Assembly (NCBI GenBank): GCA_017621975.1
Contig: JAGARW010000153.1
Span: 1-37,965, forward strand
Direction: 5' to 3'
Source: Lachnospiraceae bacterium
Lineage (GTDB): Bacteria; Bacillota; Clostridia; Lachnospirales; Lachnospiraceae
DNA: 37,965 nt
Part shown: piece after piece, positions 27,201 to 35,663 of the stretch
How positions within the stretch are numbered: the stretch's first letter is position 1
Layout: the number at the start of each line of letters is the position of its first letter
Position numbers and translations under genes: made by a program
Notes under the pieces: generated by a model
Databases searched by the model: none
Told to the model about the DNA's origin: nothing
Seen by the model: only the letters and a program-made list of their open reading frames with translations

Positions 27201-27864
27201 TTATCTGGAGCATTTTGCATATGAGTATTTCATATGTGGGAAAGAACTGCCGGATTATATTTGGCGGGAGCTGATCAGACGGCAGAAAAACGAAGGGCTT
27301 TCGAATGAATTGTGCGAGCTTGCGCTGCTTAGTTATTTTTCAAAGAAAACGGTTCTGCAGGAAGAGGAGCGTTCGATCGTTAAGAAGTTTTTGGAAAATC
27401 TTGTTCTCAAAAAGGGCATTGTATTTGCTTTTTTCCGCAAATTTGCAGATATTGATCCGGGCATGGAATTTTATCGGGACAAGACGTTTCTGGAATACAG
27501 GGCGCGGTCTGACCGTCCGATGACGCTGCATTATGTGCTGAAAGCGGAAGGACGAAGCGGCGAATACCGGACGGAAGAGCTGCGGAGCAGCTATGGAGGT
27601 ATTTATTCGAGGCATTTCCCGCTCTTTTTCGGAGAGAGCCTTCAATATTATATTACGGAAAAGAAGGGACAAAAGGAGACGCTCGTGGAGAACGGGGCGC
27701 TTGTCTGCGATAAGCTGTCAAAAGAGGAGCCGGCAGACCGTTTCGACCGGATCAACCGCTATATTGCCGCGGTATCCGCACAGGATACGGGAAAGGCAAG
27801 ACGGCTTCTGGAAGAATATTACCAGATGGAATTTTTAGCGGAGAAGCTCTTTTCGCTGCAATAA
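24268..27864 (+). CDS. Giant helical-repeat protein, DUF5717-like
   Basis: The start is GTG 24268, eight bases after AAGGAA; ATG 24280 is 20 bases away and less likely. The 1198-residue product has no signal peptide or membrane segment. Residues 28-125 look beta-rich and resemble an immunoglobulin-like module (VELSVKAGESVQGSFTVSG). From about 300 to 1050 the sequence is dominated by amphipathic helix pairs such as WELMQAHIMLTRERRREAQKLL, as in TPR-like alpha-solenoids. The last 150 residues return to beta-type sequence (MTLHYVLKAEG, YYITEKKG). I recall this as the DUF5717 family of Lachnospiraceae; no activity is known. It heads an operon with an Hsp70-like protein, so a large scaffold or client-binding role is an inference. 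Confidence 0.85.
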   Translation: MAAAMEEKEKIAKVVAGKSIRQEGSLSFSCPKVELSVKAGESVQGSFTVSGRAEGSLLGAAVTQNLHMHCLTFHFKENPSEIQYCFDSTGLDEGECVRGEFKIMSNQGEYTLPYMVTIVPKIFETSLGQMKNLFHFANLAKTNWQEAVRIFYAPDFEKVITGNDRQYLSAYRALRTPPEREQHVEEFLLCVRKKQRVEYSSDKEKLDVAAQGDMMREVITLTRSGWGYTKLLVETEGDFLQAEKSVLTDDDFLGNQCKCAFLICRDKLHAGHNLGKIRLANEYVSLEIPVCVSHIHTPPNRRRRSGKRKTAEIFLYYLLYHLGRISKQNWLNETERIVSGMEAPGRRNPAWELMQAHIMLTRERRREAQKLLQRAGELIGKSRADAGGRPIPEVWCYYLYLQALVKSDEAYIRNAVEEIRGIYRENQTNWRIAWLLLYLNEEYSGLSQRWLFLEQQFEKGCRSPVWYLEAAVLVRKNPALLMKLTPFVVQTLNFMAKYDYLTDECIGQIHYLSGRLKHYSERMYDILRICYEKKRDTESLRALCTLLMKGNKTGPAYASWYKKGIEKELWLTRLYEYYILSIDPEAEEEIPAAALRYFSYSAQLPYERAAYLYAYVEKKREEYPDLYGVYLPQMERFLSASLEKGRMNRNIAFLFCKLLQSGILGREWLAGYADRLFVEEVELQTDGIQRVIVIHGKLREETVCPLRGRFAYVPVYDQDNALVFEGTSGMRYVSGVSYKRHVLFYPREILSEMLAEDGGILSDHVGVLLYQCEHNRRYTLIDQSNEQYARLLRMHVEISDSYRSELGMKLLRYYEEKDMPDEMDELLTQLTPELMSSRERTEVLRCMIVRGMYGRAYDWIQTYGAERLHAKAIARLCSRLLAQSDFMEVPSMTILAHSAFAGGKYDERILHYLACYFRGTTKEMLDLWSACERFESDSYEVGERLLLQMLFTGEHLPEEIEIFRRYLEGSADESVTDCYLEHFAYEYFICGKELPDYIWRELIRRQKNEGLSNELCELALLSYFSKKTVLQEEERSIVKKFLENLVLKKGIVFAFFRKFADIDPGMEFYRDKTFLEYRARSDRPMTLHYVLKAEGRSGEYRTEELRSSYGGIYSRHFPLFFGESLQYYITEKKGQKETLVENGALVCDKLSKEEPADRFDRINRYIAAVSAQDTGKARRLLEEYYQMEFLAEKLFSLQ

Positions 27865-27882
27865 AGGAAAAGGAACAATCGC

Positions 27883-29112
27883 ATGAAACATAAATTGATC
27901 GTCGGTTATGATCTGGGAGATAGTACTTCCCAGATCCGCTTCTGGAATACAAAAGAAAAGGAACCCGAGACTGCGTCTACGGTGACCGGTGAGGAACAGT
28001 ATAATTTTCCGACCGCGTTATGCAGGCGGCCTGAGACCGGTCAGTGGGTATACGGCAAAGAGGCGGTAAGGCTGGCGGAAGAGGGAAGCGGAATTTTGGT
28101 GGAAGGACTGCTCCTGCTCGCGCGGGAAGGCGCGGAAGTGGCTGTCGGAGAGGATACGTTTGACCCCGTTGCTCTGCTGGCGTTGTTTATGAAACGGAGT
28201 CTTTCTCTGCTTGGGGCGTCTGTTCCGCTTTCCGGGATCGACGCGCTTGTGATTACGGTTGAAAAGCTCGACCAGCGCGTGATCGAAGTGTTGACGCAGG
28301 CGGCGGCGGTAATGCAGCTTAAGACGGAGCAGATTTATGTTCAAAGCCATGTCGAGTGCTTTTATCATTATATGATCCATCAGCCTCAGGAACTTTTGAA
28401 AGGACAGGCGCTTGTCTGCGATTATGAGAGGGATAAATTGCGCGTATATCGTCTGGAATGCAACCGCCGCACGAATCCGGTCGTCGCCTTTGCGGAAGAA
28501 AAGATATATCCGCAGATGCGCTCCGAAGACGGCGCGCTGCTTCCGATTCTGGAGGAAAACTGCGAAGGCAGAATGGTTTCTGCCGTTTATCTGCTCGGCA
28601 GGGGATTTGAGGGCGACTGGTATCAGGATTCCCTGCGTTACCTGTGCAGAAACAGGCGCGTGTTCCGCGGCAACAATCTTTACAGTAAGGGCGCCTGCTA
28701 CGGCGCGGGAGAAAAGCTGCTGCCGGATGATATTGGAGCGCAGTATGTGTTTCTGGGCGGCGATCAGCTTAAGGCAAATATCGGCATGAAGGCGCTGCGC
28801 AGAGGGCAGGATTCGTATTATGCGCTTTTGGATGCGGGAACAAGCTGGTATGAAGCAAAAAAGACATGTGAATTTTATTTGGAAACAGGAAATTCCTTTT
28901 CCATTACGGTCACGCCGCTGAACGGAAGAGAAATAAAGGAAATTGAAGTGATTTTAAGCGATCTGCCAAAGCGGGACGACCGGGCGACAAGAGTTTGTCT
29001 GTCGATTTCGATGCAGTCTGAGAACGAGGCGGCGCTTACGGTCGAGGACTTGGGATTCGGCGAAATTTATCCTGCAACGCATAAGGTATGGCAGGAAACG
29101 TTTACAGTATAA
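27883..29112 (+). CDS. Hsp70/actin-fold ATPase-like protein, DUF5716-like
   Basis: The 409-residue product carries the landmarks of the actin/Hsp70 fold. IVGYDLGDSTSQIRFW (6-21) fits phosphate loop 1, ALVCDYERDKLRVYRLE (176-192, Asp180) fits phosphate loop 2, and YLLGRGFEGDWY (236-247) with NNLYSKGACYGA (264-275) fits the adenosine motif. The last 90 residues (NSFSITVTPLNGREIKEIEVILSDLP, TRVCLSISMQS, GFGEIYPAT) resemble the beta-type substrate-binding domain of Hsp70, without a helical lid. Loop 1 reads GDS-TSQ instead of the usual GTT-N, so ATP hydrolysis is not certain. AAAGGA precedes the ATG, 18 bases after the giant gene. I recall the name DUF5716 for such neighbours. Confidence 0.82.
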   Translation: MKHKLIVGYDLGDSTSQIRFWNTKEKEPETASTVTGEEQYNFPTALCRRPETGQWVYGKEAVRLAEEGSGILVEGLLLLAREGAEVAVGEDTFDPVALLALFMKRSLSLLGASVPLSGIDALVITVEKLDQRVIEVLTQAAAVMQLKTEQIYVQSHVECFYHYMIHQPQELLKGQALVCDYERDKLRVYRLECNRRTNPVVAFAEEKIYPQMRSEDGALLPILEENCEGRMVSAVYLLGRGFEGDWYQDSLRYLCRNRRVFRGNNLYSKGACYGAGEKLLPDDIGAQYVFLGGDQLKANIGMKALRRGQDSYYALLDAGTSWYEAKKTCEFYLETGNSFSITVTPLNGREIKEIEVILSDLPKRDDRATRVCLSISMQSENEAALTVEDLGFGEIYPATHKVWQETFTV

Positions 29113-29125
29113 AGAGGAAACAAAT

Positions 29126-30025
29126 ATGGGCAGAGGAATCCTTTGCATGGGAAATACTGCAAAAACTCCATATTTTTTGGAAAAGCTGGACATTTCGGTT
29201 TATACGGTTGAAGAGTTGTGCTATTGTATTCGGGAAAGTACGTTTTTGATGGACGAAGGAATGGTCTGCAGGGAACTGATCGACTGGCTGCGCAAGGAGT
29301 GCGGCCTGATGGAGCTGGCAGATTCTTTGTATGGCTTTTTGAAAACAAAAGCGTCCGTCGGAGCCTTCCTGGCAGCCATTTTGGAATATACCGGTTATTA
29401 TCCGCAGGCGGAGACCTCGCGGATAGAACAGTTTCTCAAGGCGCAGTCCAGTCTTTCGGAGCCGGAGCGGCGGAAAAAGACCGCGGACTATCTGGCGGGC
29501 AGCGGTAAGTATGAGCTTGCCTTGGAGCGTTACCGGGAGCTGCTTTACGATATGCCCGGCATGGAGGATGCGTTTCGCGCAAAGCTTTATCATAATATGG
29601 GCTATGTATGCAGTCAGTTGTTTTTGCTTGAACAGGCTGCGGACTGTTTTGAAACGGCATACCGGCTGTCTGGGGAACGGGAGAGCCTTTTGCAGTTTCT
29701 GGGAGCAAAGAGGATGCTGCTTCAGGAAGAGGCGTATGTTGATTTTATCGTAGGAAAGCCTCAGGAATATTATGAGTTGTCAATGGAGCTGGAAAAGCAG
29801 GTCGAGCAGGCGGCGGAGGAATGGAAGACATCCGGCAGGGCGGCGGAACTTGACATGCTGCATACAGAGACGGCGCGCACCGACCCGGGCAGTGCGGCAG
29901 GGAAGCCTGACGCGGCGCGGGAGCAGGGTGAGACGCAGGATCATGACGCGGAATTGCAAGATACGCTTGCGGACATCAAAGAACGGCTCAAGGCACAGTA
30001 CCGGAGCATGGTGAGAGAGAAATAA
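29126..30025 (+). CDS. TPR-like protein of the unknown operon
   Basis: The 299-residue product begins GRGILCMGNTAKTPYFLEKLDISVYTVEELCYCI, a motif that I recall from TPR proteins of Lachnospiraceae. Helical hairpins at about 115-190 (YLAGSGKYELALERYRELL, LYHNMGYVCSQLFLLEQAADCFETAYRL) match the TPR consensus spacing. Residues about 230-280 are charged and probably disordered, and the end (DTLADIKERLKAQYRSM) is helical. No membrane segment is seen. GAGGAA precedes the ATG, 13 bases after the Hsp70-like gene. It may link the Hsp70-like protein with the giant solenoid, as TPR proteins often do, which is inference. Confidence 0.82.
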   Translation: MGRGILCMGNTAKTPYFLEKLDISVYTVEELCYCIRESTFLMDEGMVCRELIDWLRKECGLMELADSLYGFLKTKASVGAFLAAILEYTGYYPQAETSRIEQFLKAQSSLSEPERRKKTADYLAGSGKYELALERYRELLYDMPGMEDAFRAKLYHNMGYVCSQLFLLEQAADCFETAYRLSGERESLLQFLGAKRMLLQEEAYVDFIVGKPQEYYELSMELEKQVEQAAEEWKTSGRAAELDMLHTETARTDPGSAAGKPDAAREQGETQDHDAELQDTLADIKERLKAQYRSMVREK

Positions 30026-30028
30026 CGT

Positions 30029-31210
30029 ATGGGATTTTGGAAAAAGCTGTTTAGCAGGAAAAAGAAAGAAGAATACATTGAAGAGATCGAAGAAAGCGCA
30101 GAGAGCGAGGCGCTGCATCGGGATCAGGTCGATCTGAAAGATCAGTCGCAGAGACAGCGCTATGTGAAAAGCTGTCTGGAGCAGCTTGCGGATGCGGAAT
30201 CGGAGATGGAAACGCTCAGGCGGGAATACGGCGCGGTGACTTCCTATCTGACCGATATGGAGGAGATCGAAGCGCTGCCGCCCGCCGAGAGAAAAGAGCT
30301 TTCCGCGATCGCGGATAAGATCACGGCGTACGAAAGAGAAAAGCATCTGTATGAGGACGGTAAGACGCGGATGCCGGAAGCGCAGTTCCGGCAGCTGGAG
30401 CGCATGGAAGAGGAGATCGCCGAAGGCATCAAGAAGCTGACCGAGGCTGAAGAATATCAGGAAAAGATACGTCAGGATATGCGCAGGCTTTCCGCTGAGA
30501 AGCATGCGTATCAGTACCGGAAGCATGATCTTAGCAACGTGATGGTCAATATGCGCGGCATGATGATTATTACGAGTTTCGCTTTTGTGACATGCATGGC
30601 GATCCTGCTTTTGCTGCAGGCGCTTCTTGAAATGGACATCGGCATCGGCTATATCCTGACGGCTGCGGCAACGGCGTTTGCGGTCTTTTTGATTTATATG
30701 AAATATACGGAATCGGCAAAAGAAAAAAGGCAGGTGGAGCGGGCGATCAACCGTCTGATCCTTTTGCAGAACCGTGTAAAGATACGTTATGTAAACAATA
30801 CGAATCTGCTTGATTATCTTTATGTGAAATACTCGGCACAGTCGGCGGAAGAACTGAGCGGGCTTTGGGAAGCGTACCAGACGGAAAAAGAAGAGCGCCA
30901 GAAAGTGAAAGAGCTTCATGCGGAGCTGGATTTCCATCGGGGAGAGCTTTTGCGTTTTCTGCGCCGGTTTCAGATCAAGGACCCGGAGATCTGGCTGCGC
31001 CAGACGGAAGCGATCACCAATCCGAAAGAAATGGTGGAAATACGGCACGGTCTGATCCTGCGCAGACAGAAGCTGCGCAGGCAGATGGAATACAACGAGC
31101 GGATCGCTGAGAGCGCGCAGGGAGAGATCAAGTCGCTCGTGGAAGAATTTCCCGCTTATGCGCCCGAGATCATGGAAATGGTATCCCAGTATGAGAACAG
31201 AGGGGATTAG
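30029..31210 (+). CDS. Coiled-coil membrane protein of the unknown operon
   Basis: The 393-residue product starts MGFWKKLFSRKKKEE, basic and amphipathic, followed by a long charged coiled coil (about 45-170), two membrane segments (about 178-199 and 204-225) joined by a very short loop, and a second coiled coil (about 225-390). Both long arms should therefore be on the same side, most likely the cytoplasm given the basic N-terminus. I recognise no catalytic motif. It starts three bases after the TPR gene, so it is the last gene of the operon and may anchor the complex to the membrane. No terminator is seen before the next promoter at 31221. Confidence 0.82.
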   Translation: MGFWKKLFSRKKKEEYIEEIEESAESEALHRDQVDLKDQSQRQRYVKSCLEQLADAESEMETLRREYGAVTSYLTDMEEIEALPPAERKELSAIADKITAYEREKHLYEDGKTRMPEAQFRQLERMEEEIAEGIKKLTEAEEYQEKIRQDMRRLSAEKHAYQYRKHDLSNVMVNMRGMMIITSFAFVTCMAILLLLQALLEMDIGIGYILTAAATAFAVFLIYMKYTESAKEKRQVERAINRLILLQNRVKIRYVNNTNLLDYLYVKYSAQSAEELSGLWEAYQTEKEERQKVKELHAELDFHRGELLRFLRRFQIKDPEIWLRQTEAITNPKEMVEIRHGLILRRQKLRRQMEYNERIAESAQGEIKSLVEEFPAYAPEIMEMVSQYENRGD

Positions 31211-31220
31211 ATTCCTTTTG

Positions 31221-31249
31221 TTGACAGCGGCGCTTTATCATGGTAGTAT
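31221..31249 (+). promoter_or_regulatory. Promoter of the amino acid importer operon
   Basis: A perfect TTGACA (31221-31226) and TAGTAT (31244-31249) with a TGG extension are spaced by 17 bases, 75 bases ahead of the binding-protein start. Confidence 0.75.
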
Positions 31250-31324
31250 ACAGAAGTGAAGAAACAGAGGAAAAGATTGAAAAAATGGCGGATGACCAAT
31301 TTTTTTGATCGAGAGGAGGAAATT

Positions 31325-32221
31325 ATGAAAAAATGGATTGCAATGACACTTGTCGCTTCTATGACGGCGGCGCTGCTGACAGCATGCGGCGGCAGCGAGA
31401 CTGCGGCGACGGCGGAAACAGAAAGCGCTGCGCCCGCGGCGGCTGAGACGGAAAGCTCTGCGGAAACAGAAAGCGCAGAAGCGGTTGGGGCAGAGGATGC
31501 AGAAGGCGGTAAGACCTTTACAGTCGGATTTGACGCGGAGTTCCCGCCTTACGGCTATAAGGACGATGCGGGCGAGTATGTCGGATTTGATCTTGATCTG
31601 GCGCGCGCCGTATGTGAAAAGAACGGCTGGGAATTTGTAGCGCAGCCGATCGATTGGGACGCAAAGGATATGGAGCTGTCTTCCGGCGCGATCGACTGCA
31701 TCTGGAACGGCTTTACGATGAACGGACGCGAGGATGATTACACATGGAGCGTACCGTATATTGACAACAGTCAGGTATTCGTCGTACCGGCGGACGGCGG
31801 CATCGCTTCCAAAGAAGACCTTGCAGGCAAGGTAGTCGGCGTACAGAAGGATTCTTCCGCACTCGCTGCCCTGACGGACGAAGAAAATCAGGAGAACCTT
31901 GATCTGGCGGCTTCTTTCGCCGATCTCGTAGAATATGCGGATTACAATACGGCGTTTATGGATCTGGAAGCGGGCGCGATCGAAGCGCTGGCGATCGATA
32001 TCGGCGTAGCTTCTTATCAGATCGAATCCCGCGGAGACGGTTATGTTATGTTGGAAGAGCCTCTTTCGACAGAGCAGTACGGCATCGGTTTTCTGAAGGG
32101 CAACGATGAGCTGAAGGATACTGTAGAGAAGTCCTTACTTGAATTATACGAAGAAGGCGTTGTAGACAAGACGGCGGAGGAATACGGTATCGATTCTTCT
32201 ATGATCTGCCTTGGCAAATAA
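31325..32221 (+). CDS. Polar amino acid-binding lipoprotein (family 3 solute-binding protein)
   Basis: The start ATG 31325 follows GAGGAGG; the frame is open back to 31256 but without a site. The 298-residue product has a lipoprotein signal peptide ending LTAC (Cys21), an Ala/Glu/Thr linker to about 62, and a family 3 binding domain (FTVGFDAEFPPYGYKDDAGEYVGFDLDLARAV, WDAKDMELSSGAIDCIWNGFTM, VGVQKDSSA, YGIGFLKGNDEL). The motif set fits glutamine, cystine or arginine binders; which of these cannot be read. It feeds the permease and ATPase that follow. Confidence 0.93.
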   Translation: MKKWIAMTLVASMTAALLTACGGSETAATAETESAAPAAAETESSAETESAEAVGAEDAEGGKTFTVGFDAEFPPYGYKDDAGEYVGFDLDLARAVCEKNGWEFVAQPIDWDAKDMELSSGAIDCIWNGFTMNGREDDYTWSVPYIDNSQVFVVPADGGIASKEDLAGKVVGVQKDSSALAALTDEENQENLDLAASFADLVEYADYNTAFMDLEAGAIEALAIDIGVASYQIESRGDGYVMLEEPLSTEQYGIGFLKGNDELKDTVEKSLLELYEEGVVDKTAEEYGIDSSMICLGK

Positions 32222-32238
32222 AGAGAAGAAAAACAGGT

Positions 32239-32274
32239 AAGGGATGAAAGGGCAATCCTTCATCCCTTATTTTT
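32239..32274 (+). terminator. Attenuator between binding protein and permease
   Basis: AAGGGATGAAAGG and CCTTCATCCCTT pair with one bulged A, followed by ATTTTTAT. It lies 17 bases after the binding-protein stop. Partial termination here would keep the binding protein in excess over the membrane subunits. Confidence 0.75.
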
Positions 32275-32334
32275 ATCGCGTCGAGCTGTTTTGTGTGCGG
32301 TAAAAGGTATTTTATCATGTTTGGAGGAAGTACG

Positions 32335-32985
32335 ATGAATGTTGCGTTAATGGTTGGACAATTAGGAGAGGGCATGGTTATCACAGTGGAAATCTTTTTC
32401 CTGACGTTACTGTTTTCCCTGCCGCTCGGACTGGTCATTTCCTTTGGAAGGATGTCAAAGAAGTTTCTTCTGCGGACGGTGACGAAAATCTATATTTCCG
32501 TAATGCGCGGTACGCCGCTGATGCTGCAGCTCATTGTCGTATATTTTTCTCCTTATTATGTATTCGGTATGAAGATTTCCTCTTCGTATCGTTTTACGGC
32601 GGTCATATTGGCGTTTGCCCTGAATTATGCCGCATATTTTGCGGAAATTTACCGCGGCGGTATCGAATCCATGCCGATCGGGCAGTATGAGGCGGCTCAG
32701 GTGCTCGGTTACGGCAGAATGCAGACGTTTTTCAAAATCATTCTGCCGCAGGTCGTGAAGCGGATTCTTCCGGCGGTTACGAATGAGACGATCACGCTTG
32801 TCAAAGATACGTCGCTTGCGTTTGTGCTGGCGGTCGTAGAGATGTTTACGGCGGCAAAGCAGATCGCGGCGAAGGAAACGACGATTCTTCCGCTGATGGC
32901 GGCGGGCGTGTTTTATTACATATTCAATCTGGCGGTTGCGGCTTTTATGGAATATCTGGAAAAGAAACTGGGTTATTACAGATAG
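32335..32985 (+). CDS. Polar amino acid ABC transporter permease (HisM-type)
   Basis: The start ATG 32335 is placed by GGAGG about eight bases upstream; earlier in-frame ATGs at 32293 and 32317 lack a site. The 216-residue permease has about five hydrophobic segments, the family signature MRGTPLMLQL, and the EAA loop YEAAQVLGYGRMQTFFKIILPQVVKR that contacts the ATPase. It likely forms a homodimer because the operon has one permease gene. Confidence 0.93.
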   Translation: MNVALMVGQLGEGMVITVEIFFLTLLFSLPLGLVISFGRMSKKFLLRTVTKIYISVMRGTPLMLQLIVVYFSPYYVFGMKISSSYRFTAVILAFALNYAAYFAEIYRGGIESMPIGQYEAAQVLGYGRMQTFFKIILPQVVKRILPAVTNETITLVKDTSLAFVLAVVEMFTAAKQIAAKETTILPLMAAGVFYYIFNLAVAAFMEYLEKKLGYYR

Positions 32986-33005
32986 GAAGGGCGTAGGGAA
33001 CGGTT

Positions 33006-33761
33006 ATGAAATATCTGGAAATCGAACATTTGAAAAAAACTTTTGGGGCGCTTACGGTGCTGAAGGATATCTCTCTGTCCGTGGAAGAAGGAGAGGTCGT
33101 ATCAATCATCGGACCGTCCGGCTCGGGCAAATCTACGTTGCTTCGCTGCGCGACAATGCTGGAGCGGATGGACGGCGGCAGCCTTTCCTATATGGGAGAG
33201 CGGGCGGCATGGGAAGAAAACGGGAAATGCGTCTATGCGCCTAAGAACGATCTGAAACGCATCCGCAAAAATTACGGACTTGTGTTCCAGAGCTTTCATC
33301 TCTTTCCGCATTACAGCGTGCTGAAAAATATTACGGACGCGCCGGTCTGCGTGGATCATGTATCAAAGGCGGAAGCGGCGGCGCGTGCGGAAAAGCTGCT
33401 TGCGCAGCTCGGTCTGGAGGATAAAAAGGACGCTTATCCGTATCAGCTTTCCGGCGGGCAGCAGCAGAGAGTATCGATCGCGCGGGCGCTGGCGCTGCAG
33501 CCCAAGATTCTTTTCTTTGACGAACCGACGAGCGCGCTCGATCCGGAACTGACCGGAGAAGTGCTGAAGGTCATCAAGGAGCTGGCAAAGGAGCATATGA
33601 CGATGATCATTGTCACGCATGAGATGCAGTTTGCCAGAGAATTATCCGACCGGATTATTTTTATGGAGGACGGCGTCATCCGGCAGCAGGGAACGCCGGA
33701 CGAATTGTTCGGAAACCCGGATGAACGCGTCCGGGAATTTATCGGTAAATTTCAGGCGTAG
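33006..33761 (+). CDS. Polar amino acid ABC transporter ATPase (GlnQ/HisP-type)
   Basis: The 251-residue ATPase has Walker A GPSGSGKST (36-44), signature LSGGQQQR (148-155), Walker B ILFFDEP (168-174) and the switch His in IVTHEM. It drives uptake by the adjacent permease. An insert after Walker A (about 55-80, GERAAWEENGKCVYAPKNDLKRIRK) lengthens the protein slightly beyond GlnQ, as in several clostridial members. The ribosome site is weak. It lies 20 bases after the permease gene. Confidence 0.95.
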   Translation: MKYLEIEHLKKTFGALTVLKDISLSVEEGEVVSIIGPSGSGKSTLLRCATMLERMDGGSLSYMGERAAWEENGKCVYAPKNDLKRIRKNYGLVFQSFHLFPHYSVLKNITDAPVCVDHVSKAEAAARAEKLLAQLGLEDKKDAYPYQLSGGQQQRVSIARALALQPKILFFDEPTSALDPELTGEVLKVIKELAKEHMTMIIVTHEMQFARELSDRIIFMEDGVIRQQGTPDELFGNPDERVREFIGKFQA

Positions 33762-33785
33762 CGGCGGTTTTGTGAAAATTTACAG

Positions 33786-33816
33786 TTGACTTTTCCATCG
33801 AGTTGATGTATATAAT
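33786..33816 (+). promoter_or_regulatory. Promoter of the chemoreceptor gene
   Basis: TTGACT (33786-33791) is followed by overlapping -10 candidates TATATA (17-base spacer) and TATAAT at 33811-33816 (19-base spacer). This looks like a housekeeping promoter rather than a flagellar sigma-28 type. Confidence 0.55.
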
Positions 33817-33882
33817 ATACGGTTTTAATTACCTTAGTTCAGTGAAAAAAGAGTACGGAAGATAATGAGGAGGCTGTAAGTG

Positions 33883-35595
33883 ATGAATCTGGGTAATTTG
33901 GAAAAGAAGCTGAAAAACGCAAAGGTAGCCGGAAAGCTCAATACCTATCGGATGTATATGATCGCTCTGATGGTAATCATGGGGATCGTATCGCTGGTAC
34001 TTGGACTGGTAGTGCAGATGAAGGTAAAGGAGATCACAGAAGTATGGTCGCCGTCTCTGGCGCATGTACAGACGATGAACAATCTGACTTCCGAATACCG
34101 GCTGAAGGAATACGGACATATTGTGGCGGAAGACGAACAGTCGATGGCGTCTTACGAAGAAGAGCTTGCGCAGGTAGATCAGGAAATTGAGACTGTATCG
34201 GCGGAATTTGTCGCTATCATTACGACGGATACGGAAAGAGAAATTTTTGAAAATGTAGACGCAAAGTGGAAGCTTTATAAGGAGCAGGGAGAAGAGGCTC
34301 TGGCGCTGAGCCGCGCCGGCAAGACAAAAGAAGCCGGAGAGCTGATGACGGGAGAGATCTATACGACATATCAGGATTTCTGCAACAGCTTTGCGGAACT
34401 ACAGACTTATGAGGAAAGCGAGCTGCAGAGCGCGAAGGACGCCGTAAGCGGCGTGTTTGTCGTTATGATCGTGCTGATCGTACTGGTTGTGATTTTTGCG
34501 GTCGTACTTGCGACGGCGCTTGGAAAGATTGTAATCAGGATGATCACGGAGCCGGTAAAACAGATCGAAGACGCGGTTGCGGGTATGCGCGTAGGCGATT
34601 TGTCCAAAAACAGTATGATTACATATGAATCTGAGGATGAGCTCGGCATCGCGGCTAAGAATCTGAAAGAGTCCATGCAGATTTTATCCGATTATATAAC
34701 GGAGATTTCCGACAATCTGAGAGAGATGGCGAAGGGAGATCTGACAAAGAACGGCGAGGAGATCACGGATTTCCTCGGAGATTTTTCAAGCATCAAAGAA
34801 TCGCTGCTGTATATTCTGAAGCGTTTCAACAGCACGCTGACCGAGATTCAGCATACGTCGGGAGACGTTTCAGCGGATTCGGAACAGATCGAAAAGGCGT
34901 CCCAGTCTCTTGCTGAAGGAGCGACGGATCAGGCGAGCGCGATCGAGGAACTGACGGCGACGATTACTACGGTATCGAATCTGGCGGAAGACAGCGCAAA
35001 GAAAACGCAGAGCGTTTATGAGCATGTAAGAGCTTCGGCGGATCAGGCGGAAGTCGAGAGGCGGAAGATGGAAGACCTGATTGAGGAAATGAAGCGGATC
35101 ATGGAGATTTCCAAGCAGATCGAAAATATTATCACTGCGATCGAGGATATCGCATCCCAGACGAACCTGTTGTCCTTAAACGCTTCGATCGAGGCGGCAA
35201 GGGCGGGCGACGCGGGCAGAGGCTTCGCGGTCGTTGCGGATCAGATCGGCAAGCTGGCTTCGGACAGCGCGCAGTCTGCGGTAAATACGAGAGAACTGAT
35301 CAGCAAAACGCTGGAAGAGATCGAAAAAGGAAACGGTATCGTGGAGTCTACCGCGCAGGCATTCGGCCAGATGATAGAGAATCTGAAAGAATTCGCGGAG
35401 ATGGCGCATCAGACGACGGAAAACGTCAATAGTCAGGCGCAGGCTCTGGAGCAGGTAGAGGAAGGAATCGATCAGATTTCCGGCGCCGTTCAGAATACGG
35501 CGGCCTCTTCCGAAGAAAATCTTGCGATCAGCGCGAACCTGTCTGAGAAAGCGCAGAGTCTGGACGAGCTGGTAAAGAGATTTAAGTTATTTTAA
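33883..35595 (+). CDS. Methyl-accepting chemotaxis protein
   Basis: The start ATG 33883 is nine bases after GAGGAGG; a GTG at 33880 is also possible. The 570-residue receptor has TM1 at about 24-47, a four-helix-bundle sensor (about 50-190), TM2 at about 191-213, HAMP (about 214-290), and a long signalling domain with the strictly conserved hairpin tip [34 protein letters not shown]. It senses an outside ligand and controls CheA. No CheR-binding pentapeptide is present at the end. The sensor is short and helical like 4HB_MCP types. Confidence 0.95.
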   Translation: MNLGNLEKKLKNAKVAGKLNTYRMYMIALMVIMGIVSLVLGLVVQMKVKEITEVWSPSLAHVQTMNNLTSEYRLKEYGHIVAEDEQSMASYEEELAQVDQEIETVSAEFVAIITTDTEREIFENVDAKWKLYKEQGEEALALSRAGKTKEAGELMTGEIYTTYQDFCNSFAELQTYEESELQSAKDAVSGVFVVMIVLIVLVVIFAVVLATALGKIVIRMITEPVKQIEDAVAGMRVGDLSKNSMITYESEDELGIAAKNLKESMQILSDYITEISDNLREMAKGDLTKNGEEITDFLGDFSSIKESLLYILKRFNSTLTEIQHTSGDVSADSEQIEKASQSLAEGATDQASAIEELTATITTVSNLAEDSAKKTQSVYEHVRASADQAEVERRKMEDLIEEMKRIMEISKQIENIITAIEDIASQTNLLSLNASIEAARAGDAGRGFAVVADQIGKLASDSAQSAVNTRELISKTLEEIEKGNGIVESTAQAFGQMIENLKEFAEMAHQTTENVNSQAQALEQVEEGIDQISGAVQNTAASSEENLAISANLSEKAQSLDELVKRFKLF

Positions 35596-35603
35596 ACGAG
35601 GTG

Positions 35604-35632
35604 TTGCAAACGCCTGAGGCATGTGTTACGAT
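35604..35632 (+). promoter_or_regulatory. Promoter of the YjfB-like gene
   Basis: TTGCAA (35604-35609) and TACGAT (35627-35632) with a TGT extension are spaced by 17 bases. The CGATAA at the -10 also resembles part of a sigma-28 box, but the expected TAAA at the right distance is poor. Confidence 0.45.
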
Positions 35633-35663
35633 AAATACAGTAAACAGGTAAGGAGGGATTGTT

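Noticed and set aside
29780..31048. 422-codon minus-strand open frame over the coiled-coil gene
   Set aside because: It mirrors Glu/Lys/Arg-rich coding sequence as Phe/Leu/Arg-rich text and has no ribosome site; the plus-strand gene fits the operon spacing.
35592..35634. Sigma-28 flagellar promoter ahead of the YjfB-like gene
   Set aside because: CGATAA fits the -10, but no TAAA lies 15 bases upstream of a GCCGATAA-type box; a sigma-A-type promoter matches better.
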